From assembly GCA_964533215.1 (NCBI GenBank), contig CAZHLJ010000001.1, forward strand, positions 496,001-560,000: a DNA stretch of 64,000 nucleotides. Reading direction: 5' to 3'. The translations under genes were made by a program, and so were the position numbers. Shown in pieces: positions 1 to 8,737 of this stretch (within the stretch, counting starts at the first letter, position 1; each line of letters starts with the position of its first letter). The notes under the pieces are model-generated. The model did no database searches and was not told the DNA's origin. It was given only the letters and a program-made list of their open reading frames with translations. This stretch comes from Bact-08 sp964533215. Lineage in GTDB: Bacteria; Bacteroidota; Bacteroidia; Bacteroidales; UBA932.

Positions 1-2
1 GA

Positions 3-902
3 ATAGATAGACTAAGCAATCCTAAATATAATCCATTTGAAGTTTTACAATACCTAACAGATATTACTGAAATGAGTGATGAAAAGGTCGGACGCAGGTA
101 TGTTGGCAGAGTATTGGATTATAAAGTGGTTGTTGGGAATTCCTACATATCGTTTAAGGGTAGTTTGTGTAAGTCATGCTTTGGCAATAATCTGCAAACA
201 TTAACGCGACAAACGACAGAGGATACTGTAAAACGGATATCTGATATATTACACTTAGATATAAGTTCTGCTAAATTGCAACGGCTAGACATATCTTCGG
301 TTGTTGCTACTCAAAACGCTCCTGCTTTATATTTGCCTTTATTAGGAGAAAAAACATATTTTACTCGAGTGCAATGCACTCCGGATTCACTTTATTATAA
401 CAACTATCAACGGCAACTATCTTTCTATGATAAAACCAAAGAGGCAGAAGCCAAGAAGATGCAAATACCGGAGGAGTTAAGAGGTCATAATCTACTAAGA
501 TATGAGTACAGAATATTTAAAAACCTTCAGAAACAATATGATAGAGATGTCACAGTTGGTGCATTATTCAGCGAGCCTTTTTACAAATTATGTATTCAGC
601 AATGGCACAATGAGTTTATGAAAATTCAGAAGATTAGGAAGTATATTATTTTAGGATGTGATATAAGAACACCCAAAGATGCCAAAAAGGTTTTATTAGC
701 TAATTTATTGCGCAATTCAGGATCGGAAACAGTCGGACATTTTATAGCTCAACTAAAAGCTAAGAATTCATTTCCTGACTGTAAATATTATAGCCGACTG
801 AAAAACGAGTTAATCAAACTATACTCACAAATTGGCGAAAAAGAGGATTGTGTAATAGAGTTGGAGCAAAAGATAAGTGACATAGCAAAATATGCGGAGT
901 AA
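3..902 (+). CDS. Phage/plasmid replication initiator, II/X (phage CRI) type, 5' end outside window
   Basis: The frame is open from base 3 with no stop, so the first in-window ATG (72) is probably internal and the gene begins left of the window. The visible ~300 residues include a block reading RQLSFYDKTKE followed by LLRYEYRI, which resembles the conserved core of the II/X family of filamentous-phage and small-plasmid replication proteins (rolling-circle initiators). The C-terminus is lysine-rich and helical. Such genes in Bacteroidetes mark integrated inovirus-like or plasmid elements, which fits the tRNA-end junction at 13739-13762. The family call rests on short motifs only; catalytic residues of the N-terminal half are not visible here. 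Confidence 0.5.
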   Translation: MDRLSNPKYNPFEVLQYLTDITEMSDEKVGRRYVGRVLDYKVVVGNSYISFKGSLCKSCFGNNLQTLTRQTTEDTVKRISDILHLDISSAKLQRLDISSVVATQNAPALYLPLLGEKTYFTRVQCTPDSLYYNNYQRQLSFYDKTKEAEAKKMQIPEELRGHNLLRYEYRIFKNLQKQYDRDVTVGALFSEPFYKLCIQQWHNEFMKIQKIRKYIILGCDIRTPKDAKKVLLANLLRNSGSETVGHFIAQLKAKNSFPDCKYYSRLKNELIKLYSQIGEKEDCVIELEQKISDIAKYAE

Positions 903-1694
903 GGCTTAAAAGTAAGGATTTTGCCTTGTCTTCTGTGTAATATTATTTCCTTTTGTGTTTTCATGTAATTCCTGTATTTTTTAAGACTCACTCCCATGTA
1001 TAGGCTTGCCAAACAGCATGCTATATAAAAATTAAGATTGTAAGTTTTGCAATAGTTTAGTACCTATAGCATAAAGCCAAAACCGAATTATATGATAAAA
1101 TCCTAAACCAATTATTAATGGACTGTCTTATCTTCCGGTCACCAAGTGATGATGCTATTGCCAACTAATATTGAATTAAGAATGATTTATATAATGTTGA
1201 AAACCACGGTCAGGGGAGGTATGAGGACTCTCCATATGTCAATGGCTAACGTTGAAAAAGAGAAGGAAGTATTTATTGGGAAAACTGGTATATTTTAGAA
1301 ATAAAATTGATTTTAATAGCGTTAATACGTATTCAATCATTTATTTGCCTAAATAAAGAAATAGCGCTGATGGCATGGCTTTATTATCTCAAAGCATAAA
1401 AAGCAAGATAATTAAGAAAGAATTTTTGATTGGATTAATGTAAGGACAATCTTTGCAAAGAGACAACAAAGAAAAAGCTCTGGACTTTATCTCAACCCAA
1501 TGGCCCAATTACATTGCAGGCGGAAACGAAGCACAGAGCAATTCTGGAACGAATATAAATAAACATCTTGAATCTGCAATACTTAAGGGAATATGAATTG
1601 ACGGTATATCCATTACTTATTAACAGAATAACTATTTCAGTCTGCTTCTTGGAGAGATTATAGAATATTAAAGATTTCCTTGAATTTTCAATTT
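903..1694. other. Gene-poor stretch of about 0.8 kb
   Basis: No convincing gene is seen on either strand. Short open frames on the minus strand (788-1012, 1492-1731) have low-complexity, AT-driven composition and no recognisable motif. The region is AT-rich and may be eroded coding sequence; around 1465-1600 the plus strand has a short protein-like stretch interrupted by stops. Confidence 0.5.
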
Positions 1695-1747
1695 TGTTCA
1701 TTATATTTATGTGTTCATTGACAATGAACATTAATTATTATTGAACA
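1695..1747. promoter_or_regulatory. Candidate operator: perfect palindrome flanked by extra half-sites
   Basis: TGTTCATTG-A-CAATGAACA (1712-1730) is a perfect 9-1-9 inverted repeat. A further TGTTCA lies at 1695-1700 and an inverted TGAACA at 1740-1745, so four half-sites occupy about 50 bp immediately upstream of the defence operon start (1752). This is the layout expected of a dimeric repressor site that cooperatively controls the operon. The binding protein is not identifiable; the short ORF that follows (1752-1976) or a regulator outside the window are candidates. Confidence 0.5.
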
Positions 1748-1751
1748 TAGA

Positions 1752-1976
1752 ATGTCCGATATGTATCAAAACAACGATTATATTTATGATGCAAGTGTAG
1801 CTTTAGAGCAGCTTACAGGGTTGAATATCAATATAGAAACCCGTCGTGATGAGTACGATGGTATTATTGATGTTAATGGTCAAGCCTTTTTGGTAAAAGC
1901 AAAAAACGAGTTACGAAAGGAGAACACAGGTTTTTTGTTTGCTCGGCTTGAAAAACCGATGAATGGAGATAATTGA
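1752..1976 (+). CDS. Small protein, possible truncated AbiEi/nuclease-like N-terminal domain
   Basis: This encodes 74 residues. The pattern ALEQLTGLNI...RRDEYDGIIDVNGQAFLVKAK resembles the start of a PD-(D/E)xK-like module found at the front of AbiEi-type antitoxin/regulator proteins, where a D...E/V-x-K core would follow; here the protein stops soon after FARLEKP. It overlaps the helicase start by 14 bp, so the two are probably translationally coupled. It is the first gene after the palindromic operator. It may be a remnant whose 3' end was replaced when the helicase gene was joined to it, or a genuine short autoregulator. The family link is tentative. Confidence 0.45.
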   Translation: MSDMYQNNDYIYDASVALEQLTGLNINIETRRDEYDGIIDVNGQAFLVKAKNELRKENTGFLFARLEKPMNGDN

Positions 1977-4900
1977 CAATAAACAAGGGCGTCTTTTAGG
2001 CGATGAAATTAAAAAGAGAATATCTTCTGAAACATCAATGTCCCTCAGTACTGGGTATTTTAGCATTTATGCATTCTTATTTCTAAAGGATAAGTTTAAG
2101 GACATTAAAGAGGTCGAAATTCTATTGCTGACGGACCCCGTACAAAACTCTACGATTGGCGTGTCTCTCAGGAATTCTGTTTTGTTTTTTGGGGACAATT
2201 CCGAGCATGAGCTCCAAAATCAATTATTGTTAAGAAATGCTTCAGAAGAGTGTGCGTCTTGGTTAAAGAAAAACGCCAAGATATCAACTTTGATTATTCC
2301 TAACTCATTTGGAATGAAAATGCTGGTTTTAGAAAACAGCGATGGTAATAGTATTGCCGTAAATACAAATTTAAGTGATTTTACGGCAACTACATTGGGA
2401 TACGTGGTATCGGACAATATTCATTGCAATATTCTGCAAACAGAACTACCTGAAGTTGCCCAGTTCAAAAATTTGTTTTCACAAGTCTGGAATAATCCTG
2501 TAATGTCAAAAGATATTAAGCAGTACGTACTCAGTTCGCTTGAACTAGGTTGTAGGGATTATTCACCGGACTTCCTCTATTATTACACACTTCATCATAT
2601 TTTTAACGAATCGTTAAAGGACTTTGACAACGATAAGCTGATAAAAACAAGAACAGGCTTTAAGGATAAGAGAATCTGGCAAAAGCTTTACAAGTTTCAA
2701 AAGGATGGAGTCATGGGAGCCATCGAAAAGATTGAGCGGTACGGAGGTTGCATAATTGCAGACAGCGTTGGTTTGGGTAAAACATTTGAAGCTCTTGCTA
2801 TTATTAAATATTATGAGCTCCGCAATGACAGGGTCTTAGTATTATGTCCAAAAAAATTAAGAGAAAACTGGACGGTTTATACACAAAACGACAGGAGAAA
2901 CATTTTTCTGGAAGACCGTTTCAATTATGATGTTCTGCACCACACCGACTTGACCAGAGACAGAGGTTTATCCGGAACTATAAATCTTAAAACCATCAAT
3001 TGGGCAAACTATGATTTAGTGGTAATTGACGAGTCACATAATTTCCGCAATAACAATCCCCACAAAGGAGAGAAGACCAGGTACGCTCGCCTGATGAATG
3101 AGATTATCCGGAAAGGTGTCAAAACGAAATTACTCATGCTGTCCGCTACCCCGGTAAACAATAGGATGAATGATTTGAAAAATCAAATTTCATTTATAAC
3201 AGAGGGTAACGATTTAGCTTATGACACAGAAGGGGTCGATAATATCACAACAGTTATGGCTCTTGCCCAGCGCCAATTCACCGAGTGGACAAAATCTGAC
3301 ATAAAGGATATTAATACTTTGTTCGAGAAATTGGACAGCAGATACTTTAAGCTGTTGGATATGCTCACTATTGCCCGCTCCCGTAAACATATCGTTAAGT
3401 ATTACAATTGCGACGATGTAGGCAAATTCCCGGAAAGACTCCAGCCAATAAATATTAAAACAGATATTGACAGTCGAAGACTATTCCCTTCACTAAAAGA
3501 GATTAATACCTCCATCCGAAAGCTCAATTTGGCCAACTTCTCTCCAATGGAGTATGTGTTGGCAGCAAAAAGGGCAGAATACGAGGAAAAATATGACTAT
3601 CAACTAAAATCGGGCAGTGTATTTAAGCAGATAGACCGTGAGAAAAGTCTGATTCATTTAATGCGTGTGAACTATCTTAAACGCATGGAGAGTTCAATTA
3701 ACTCTTTCTCCATAAGTATTAAAGGGCTATTGAAACAGGTAAACGACAATCTGGAGAAAATAGCGAACTCAGCTTTATACTTAGGGAAAGCTGTAACCAT
3801 AGAAGATGTTGACCTGGAAGATGCCGATAATGAAGCCTTGGTCGGGAATAAGGTTAAAGTTCTATTGCAGGATATGGACCTGGTTAGATGGAAACAGGAT
3901 CTCGAATATGACCGGGACATACTTGTTAAACTTCTTGAAAGTGCCAGAGATATTGATTCAATTAGAGATGAAAAGCTAGAGGAATTAAAGCGAATAATTA
4001 CTGGTAAAATAAATAACCCTATTAACGGTACAAATAGGAAGGTGGTACTATTCACTGCTTTTGCAGATACAGCGAACTATCTGTATCACAGTATCTCTTC
4101 GTGGGCGTACAAAAATTACGGAATTTATTCAACTCTCATTACCGGGACAGGAGTAAATAGAACAAATCTGCCTCATTCGGGTGTTGACATGAATGATTTG
4201 TTGACCAATTTTTCCCCAATTTCAAAAGAAAGAAGTAAAACAGGCAGCAAAATAAAAGAAGAGATTGATATTCTGATTGCAACAGATTGTATTTCCGAAG
4301 GTCAGAATCTTCAGGATTGCGATTTCTTGGTTAATTACGATATTCACTGGAATCCAGTGCGGATAATTCAGCGTTTCGGGCGAATAGACCGTCTCGGATC
4401 AATAAACGAAAGAGTTCAGTTGGTCAACTTCTGGCCAAATATGGAGCTGAATGAATATATAAACCTTGAAAGCCGGGTAAAGGGCAAGATGGTTTTGCTG
4501 GACATATCGGCAACAGGAGAGGAGAACCTAATCGAGATGAATGGTCAGGATGAGATGAACGATCTGGAATACAGGCGCAAACAATTGGAGCAATTGCAAA
4601 ACACAGTACTTGATCTGGAGGATATTCAGGGAGGGATGACCATAACCGACAGCAATATGAATGATTTCCGCATGGATTTGCTGGAGTATTCGAAAGGCAA
4701 TAAAGACCAACTGGAACAAATGCCAAAAGGGATACATTCTGTAGTAATGGCAAATGATATAGAAATAAAAGAGGGAACGATATTTTGTTTGCGAAACAGA
4801 AAAGGAGAAAAGGGTAAAAGTATTTTATCTCCCCATTATCTGGTATATGTAGGGAAGGACGGCGAAACATTGCTGGGTTATATGCAAGGTAAACGCTGTC

Positions 4901-5169
4901 TTGACTATATGAAGAAACTGTGTCAGGGCCAGACAGAAGTGGTAAAGGAACTGGCGGAGGAGTTAAAGAGAGAAACCAAAAACTATCGGGATATGAAAAT
5001 CTACAGCAGCCTACTTCAATCTGCCATGGAGAGCGTTTTAGGAAAGTCTCAAGAGATAGGAGCTGCGTCCTTTTTCTCGACCGATGGTGTGGCTTTAGCT
5101 GCTGAAGGAGTTACAGCCAAAAGCGATTTTGAACTAATATCATTTGTAGTTATAAAAAATCAGAGATGA
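1963..5169 (+). CDS. SNF2/SF2-type helicase with N-terminal PLD-like domain (defence-associated)
   Basis: This 1068-residue protein is built as follows. Residues ~1-180 resemble a phospholipase-D-like fold used in restriction helicases. Then come a Q-like region (KFQKDGV), Walker A ADSVGLGKT near 266, DESH near 356, SATPVNNR near 394, and a C-terminal helicase lobe ending in SEGQ...QRFGRIDRLGS near 800. A tail of about 250 residues follows. These are the SNF2-like double-stranded-DNA translocase signatures. The usual HxK catalytic motif of PLD nucleases is not apparent (MKMLVLEN...NTNLSDFT occupies the place), so the front domain may be inactive. It overlaps the next gene by ATGA. Likely role: ATP-driven DNA translocation or remodelling in the restriction operon. 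Confidence 0.82.
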   Translation: MEIIDNKQGRLLGDEIKKRISSETSMSLSTGYFSIYAFLFLKDKFKDIKEVEILLLTDPVQNSTIGVSLRNSVLFFGDNSEHELQNQLLLRNASEECASWLKKNAKISTLIIPNSFGMKMLVLENSDGNSIAVNTNLSDFTATTLGYVVSDNIHCNILQTELPEVAQFKNLFSQVWNNPVMSKDIKQYVLSSLELGCRDYSPDFLYYYTLHHIFNESLKDFDNDKLIKTRTGFKDKRIWQKLYKFQKDGVMGAIEKIERYGGCIIADSVGLGKTFEALAIIKYYELRNDRVLVLCPKKLRENWTVYTQNDRRNIFLEDRFNYDVLHHTDLTRDRGLSGTINLKTINWANYDLVVIDESHNFRNNNPHKGEKTRYARLMNEIIRKGVKTKLLMLSATPVNNRMNDLKNQISFITEGNDLAYDTEGVDNITTVMALAQRQFTEWTKSDIKDINTLFEKLDSRYFKLLDMLTIARSRKHIVKYYNCDDVGKFPERLQPINIKTDIDSRRLFPSLKEINTSIRKLNLANFSPMEYVLAAKRAEYEEKYDYQLKSGSVFKQIDREKSLIHLMRVNYLKRMESSINSFSISIKGLLKQVNDNLEKIANSALYLGKAVTIEDVDLEDADNEALVGNKVKVLLQDMDLVRWKQDLEYDRDILVKLLESARDIDSIRDEKLEELKRIITGKINNPINGTNRKVVLFTAFADTANYLYHSISSWAYKNYGIYSTLITGTGVNRTNLPHSGVDMNDLLTNFSPISKERSKTGSKIKEEIDILIATDCISEGQNLQDCDFLVNYDIHWNPVRIIQRFGRIDRLGSINERVQLVNFWPNMELNEYINLESRVKGKMVLLDISATGEENLIEMNGQDEMNDLEYRRKQLEQLQNTVLDLEDIQGGMTITDSNMNDFRMDLLEYSKGNKDQLEQMPKGIHSVVMANDIEIKEGTIFCLRNRKGEKGKSILSPHYLVYVGKDGETLLGYMQGKRCLDYMKKLCQGQTEVVKELAEELKRETKNYRDMKIYSSLLQSAMESVLGKSQEIGAASFFSTDGVALAAEGVTAKSDFELISFVVIKNQR

Positions 5170-5927
5170 TACAAAGCTTTAACTCTCCCCCAAGTGCAGT
5201 TGTAAATACTGTAATAACCAAGAAACTCTTTCTGGACCAGATGAAACTGACTCCAACGGAAAAGAAGTTGATTCGTGACGATATTTCATCGATTCATATG
5301 CGGATTGTATTGCAGCCCCAAACCATAGGGCTAATGGAATACGAGACAGAGGAGTATCAATACAAGCAAATTGTAATATCGGAGGTTGTCCTTAACAAAC
5401 AGAGAGTCTGTTTTCCCATTGCGAAACTAATGCAGCAGGCTTTCCCGTACCCTCTCATTCTTTTATTGAAATATGGAGAGGAATATATGATAAACTGGGC
5501 AGATAAAAGGGTAAATTTGGCGGATAAAAGCAAAAGGGTAGTGGAAAATTCGGATTTTACCCGATGGATTAACCCAGCAAACGACGATTCCGTTATTAAA
5601 GGTTTCCTCAATTCATTAGATATAACCAAACCCCAATGCAGAAACTTAAAAGAGTTGTTTGATATTCTAAAGAATCGTTTTTACATACTGGCAGTTGCAG
5701 ACGAAGCGGGTACTTACTCTGAGACAATGACAGAGAACATTCTCTTTTATCGGGAGCAAATGTCTCTTTTAATGCAAAACAGAGAAGAGCAGAAAAACAT
5801 TATTGAGGAGTTGAAAAATGAAACGCAGTTTAATGTCAAAGTGAAGTTGAATGGGGATTTAAAGACATTGCAGAGTAAAGAAAATCGGATAGTTGAGCTA
5901 TTAAATACAAACAAATTAATACTATAA
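5166..5927 (+). CDS. DUF4391 family protein
   Basis: This encodes 253 residues. The start overlaps the helicase stop as ATGA, a sign of coupled translation. The first half has the pattern of DUF4391 proteins (KKLFLDQMKLTPTEKKLIRDDI near the N-terminus, then a beta-rich middle and FPYPLILLL). The C-terminal 60 residues are strongly helical and charged, likely coiled coil. DUF4391 proteins are commonly encoded next to SNF2-like helicases and Mod-type methyltransferases; no biochemical activity is established as far as I know. By context it is a partner or adaptor of the helicase. Confidence 0.7.
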   Translation: MIQSFNSPPSAVVNTVITKKLFLDQMKLTPTEKKLIRDDISSIHMRIVLQPQTIGLMEYETEEYQYKQIVISEVVLNKQRVCFPIAKLMQQAFPYPLILLLKYGEEYMINWADKRVNLADKSKRVVENSDFTRWINPANDDSVIKGFLNSLDITKPQCRNLKELFDILKNRFYILAVADEAGTYSETMTENILFYREQMSLLMQNREEQKNIIEELKNETQFNVKVKLNGDLKTLQSKENRIVELLNTNKLIL

Positions 5928-5929
5928 GT

Positions 5930-6658
5930 ATGAGAAAAATATATCAGTATTTATTAATATTAATAATCGTCTTTCTCCCTTTCATAATTGGGAAGTTGAT
6001 TATCTCACCTATCAATATTGGAAACATAGCGGGTAGTGAATCTGATTGGTTATTGTTTTGGGCAACCTATATTGGAGCTTCTGCAACAGCTATTATGGCT
6101 TGGCTAACTTATAAAATGTTTCGTCAAAATAAGGATTTACTTGATGCTCAAAAATTACGCTGGGAAACAGAAAGAAGAGGTATTATAATTTTTTCAATAG
6201 TAAACATCAAAGAGAACTATTGTTTGCAAGTTCAAAATATCGGATTAAGCGTTGTTACAGATATTACATATTCATTTAACAAAGAATTTCTAGACTGCTT
6301 ACCATTACCAGAACTTAAAAATTACATATCTGAAGCTGGGGAAAAGGGACTTAGATTAACTCCTTCAACTAGTAAAGATTACTTCATTTTTCCGAGTAAT
6401 TCAGAAGGACAGTATACAATATTGGATATATCTTTGGACAAATCTGTGATGGATAAAACAATTGAAAACCTAAAGAAGGTCCAATTTGAAATTTTAGGAT
6501 CATACAGAACTATTGATAAAGAATACATTATTGATGAAAAATTTAAGATTGACACATACCTGACAAATGCTTTAGTATATGAAAATGATATTGAGAAAGA
6601 GCTGAAATCAATAACAAAAGAATTAAAAGCGATAAATGTCACGATTAAAGCGAAATAG
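5930..6658 (+). CDS. Two-helix membrane protein of unknown function in the restriction operon
   Basis: This encodes 242 residues. There are two predicted transmembrane helices (about residues 5-25 and 42-62, the second reading WLLFWATYIGASATAIMAWLTY), then a charged helix RQNKDLLDAQKLRWETERR and a soluble domain of ~150 residues, ending in a helical KELKSITKELKAI segment. It sits 2 bp after the DUF4391 gene and 3 bp before mod, so it is co-transcribed. Membrane-anchored proteins of this plan occur in several anti-phage loci as sensors or effectors, but no family motif is visible here and the role is open. It could also be a non-essential passenger gene. Confidence 0.65.
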   Translation: MRKIYQYLLILIIVFLPFIIGKLIISPINIGNIAGSESDWLLFWATYIGASATAIMAWLTYKMFRQNKDLLDAQKLRWETERRGIIIFSIVNIKENYCLQVQNIGLSVVTDITYSFNKEFLDCLPLPELKNYISEAGEKGLRLTPSTSKDYFIFPSNSEGQYTILDISLDKSVMDKTIENLKKVQFEILGSYRTIDKEYIIDEKFKIDTYLTNALVYENDIEKELKSITKELKAINVTIKAK

Positions 6659-6661
6659 AAC

Positions 6662-8725
6662 ATGGAAAAAATTAAATTAGACCATCCCGATAGCCAAAGT
6701 GCTGATTTAGTGGCACAACATATAGAACAATTAAGTCAATTATTCCCAGAAGTAATAAAAGAGGGAAAGGTAGATTTTGAAGCATTGCAAGACTTATTGG
6801 GTAATTATATTGATACCCCAGAAGAACGATTTCAACTGAATTGGGCGGGGAAATCTCAGGCAAGGCGCGAGGCACAGAAGCGAAGTACCGGAACTCTTCG
6901 TCCGTGTCCTGAAGAATCTATCAATTGGGACACAACGGAGAATCTATATATAGAAGGAGATAACCTTGAAGTGTTAAAGTTGCTGCAAAAGAGCTATTAC
7001 AAGAAGGTAAAGATGATATATATCGATCCTCCGTACAATACTGGGAAAGACTTTGTCTATAAGGATAATTATAATGACAACCTCACTAATTATTTGGAAA
7101 TTTCGGGACAAGATCGTACTCTAGGGACTAATACAGAAAGCGATGGCCGTTACCATTCCAATTGGCTTAATATGATGTATCCTCGTTTGAAATTGGCTCG
7201 TAATTTATTAACAGATGATGGAGCAATTTTTATTTCGATTGATGATAACGAGATATCTAACCTCAAGAAAATTTGCGATGAAATATTTGGAGAAGAAAAT
7301 TTTATCTGTAAGTTTATTTGGGCTGCTGGCAGAAAAAATGATTCGAAATATGTTTCAATTTCTCATGAATATATAGTCTGTTATGTAAAAGACAGCTCAT
7401 TCCTTAAAGAAAGCGAAATTATCTGGAGAGAAAGAAAACAGGGTTTAGATGATATATATGCGGAATACAATTACTTAAAAAAAACATATAATGATGATGT
7501 TCATAAAATTGAGAAGGAATTAAAGAGTTGGTATAAAAATCTACCTACTGGACATCCGGCAGAAGACCATTCTCATTATTGTAAGGTTGATCAGAAAGGA
7601 ATTTTCTTTGCATCAGATATTTCTTGGCCTGGAGGTGGTGGGCCGATGTATGAAATATTACATCCTATAACTAAAAAGGCTGTAAAGACACCATCAAGAG
7701 GATGGCTGACCAATAAAGAAAACATGAAAAACTGGATTGAAGAGGATAGAGTTTATTTTGGAGAAGACGAAAATTCAGTGCCATGTCTAAAGTCATATTT
7801 GACAGAGAGAGAGTATAGTGTTCCTTATAGTGTCTTTTATAAAGATGGACGAGCTTCAACTAAGCGTCTTATGTCATTAATGGGGTGTAAAGTATTTGAA
7901 AATCCTAAAGATGAAGAAATTATTAGTAGAATAATCGAGTTTGTTGGAACAAATAATTCAATTATTCTTGACTTTTTCTCTGGTTCTGGTACAACCGCTC
8001 ATTCCGTCTTCTTATCAAATTGTAAAGATAATGGTAATAGACGATTTATTTGTGTTCAGTTGCCTGAAATAATTGATCCTCAGAATTCACCTTCAGACAA
8101 AACTAAAAAAGTTGCTGAAAATGCTTTAGAACTTTTAGAGTCACTCTCTTGTCCTTATACAATTGCAGAAATTGGTAAAGAACGCATTCGTCGTGCAGGC
8201 AAGAAGATAGTTGAAGAGCTAAAAGCTAAACAAGAAAAAGAGGGAGCTCTCTTCGCGGAAGAGCCAAAGAGGCTTGATATTGGCTTTAAAGTGTTCAAAT
8301 TGGATAGCTCAAATATCAATACTTGGGATAGCTCCCCATCTAATTTAGAGGGTGCATTGTATAATTCCGTTCAAAATATCAAATCAGACAGGACAGAACA
8401 CGACCTTCTTTATGAAATATTGTTGAAATACGGTATCGACCTGGTTCAGCCTATCAACGAACATGTTTTATCTGGCAAAAAAGTATATGAGATGGGAGCA
8501 GGTGCATTGATTGTTTGTATGGCGGACCATATTAAACCGGAAGTGGCAGAGGCTATAGCCCAACTCTGGAAAAAGGTTAAACCGACAGCTATAGATGAAT
8601 CGTCTAAAACAGCAATTAATTGCCGGGTAGTGTTCAAGGACAATGGATTTGACGACAATAACGACAAAACGAATGTTTTGCAGATATTGAAACAGCATGG
8701 AATTGATCATGTTGTAACTATATAA
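6662..8725 (+). CDS. Type III restriction-modification DNA methyltransferase (Mod), adenine-specific
   Basis: This encodes 687 residues. Catalytic motif IV DPPYNTGKDFVYKDNY is near residue 122 and the AdoMet-binding motif DFFSGSGTTAHS near 437. The order IV before I is the beta class used by type III Mod subunits, and DPPY indicates N6-adenine methylation. The region between holds a target-recognition domain. The C-terminal third (after KERIRRAGKKIVEEL) matches the long tail of type III Mod enzymes. Mod would modify host sites and give specificity to the Res subunit encoded at 10306-13392. Unusually, an AlbA_2 gene separates mod from res. Confidence 0.9.
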   Translation: MEKIKLDHPDSQSADLVAQHIEQLSQLFPEVIKEGKVDFEALQDLLGNYIDTPEERFQLNWAGKSQARREAQKRSTGTLRPCPEESINWDTTENLYIEGDNLEVLKLLQKSYYKKVKMIYIDPPYNTGKDFVYKDNYNDNLTNYLEISGQDRTLGTNTESDGRYHSNWLNMMYPRLKLARNLLTDDGAIFISIDDNEISNLKKICDEIFGEENFICKFIWAAGRKNDSKYVSISHEYIVCYVKDSSFLKESEIIWRERKQGLDDIYAEYNYLKKTYNDDVHKIEKELKSWYKNLPTGHPAEDHSHYCKVDQKGIFFASDISWPGGGGPMYEILHPITKKAVKTPSRGWLTNKENMKNWIEEDRVYFGEDENSVPCLKSYLTEREYSVPYSVFYKDGRASTKRLMSLMGCKVFENPKDEEIISRIIEFVGTNNSIILDFFSGSGTTAHSVFLSNCKDNGNRRFICVQLPEIIDPQNSPSDKTKKVAENALELLESLSCPYTIAEIGKERIRRAGKKIVEELKAKQEKEGALFAEEPKRLDIGFKVFKLDSSNINTWDSSPSNLEGALYNSVQNIKSDRTEHDLLYEILLKYGIDLVQPINEHVLSGKKVYEMGAGALIVCMADHIKPEVAEAIAQLWKKVKPTAIDESSKTAINCRVVFKDNGFDDNNDKTNVLQILKQHGIDHVVTI

Positions 8726-8737
8726 TAAAGCCCGATT

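Noticed and set aside
1201..1260. Possible structured RNA around GGTCAGGGGAGGTATGAGG
   Set aside because: Only a weak imperfect stem can be drawn and no known RNA motif is recognised.
4424..4870. Minus-strand 148-residue frame inside the helicase gene
   Set aside because: It is antisense to a clear helicase C-terminal region, Cys/Pro/Leu-rich with no motif; it is the shadow of the codon usage of the true gene.
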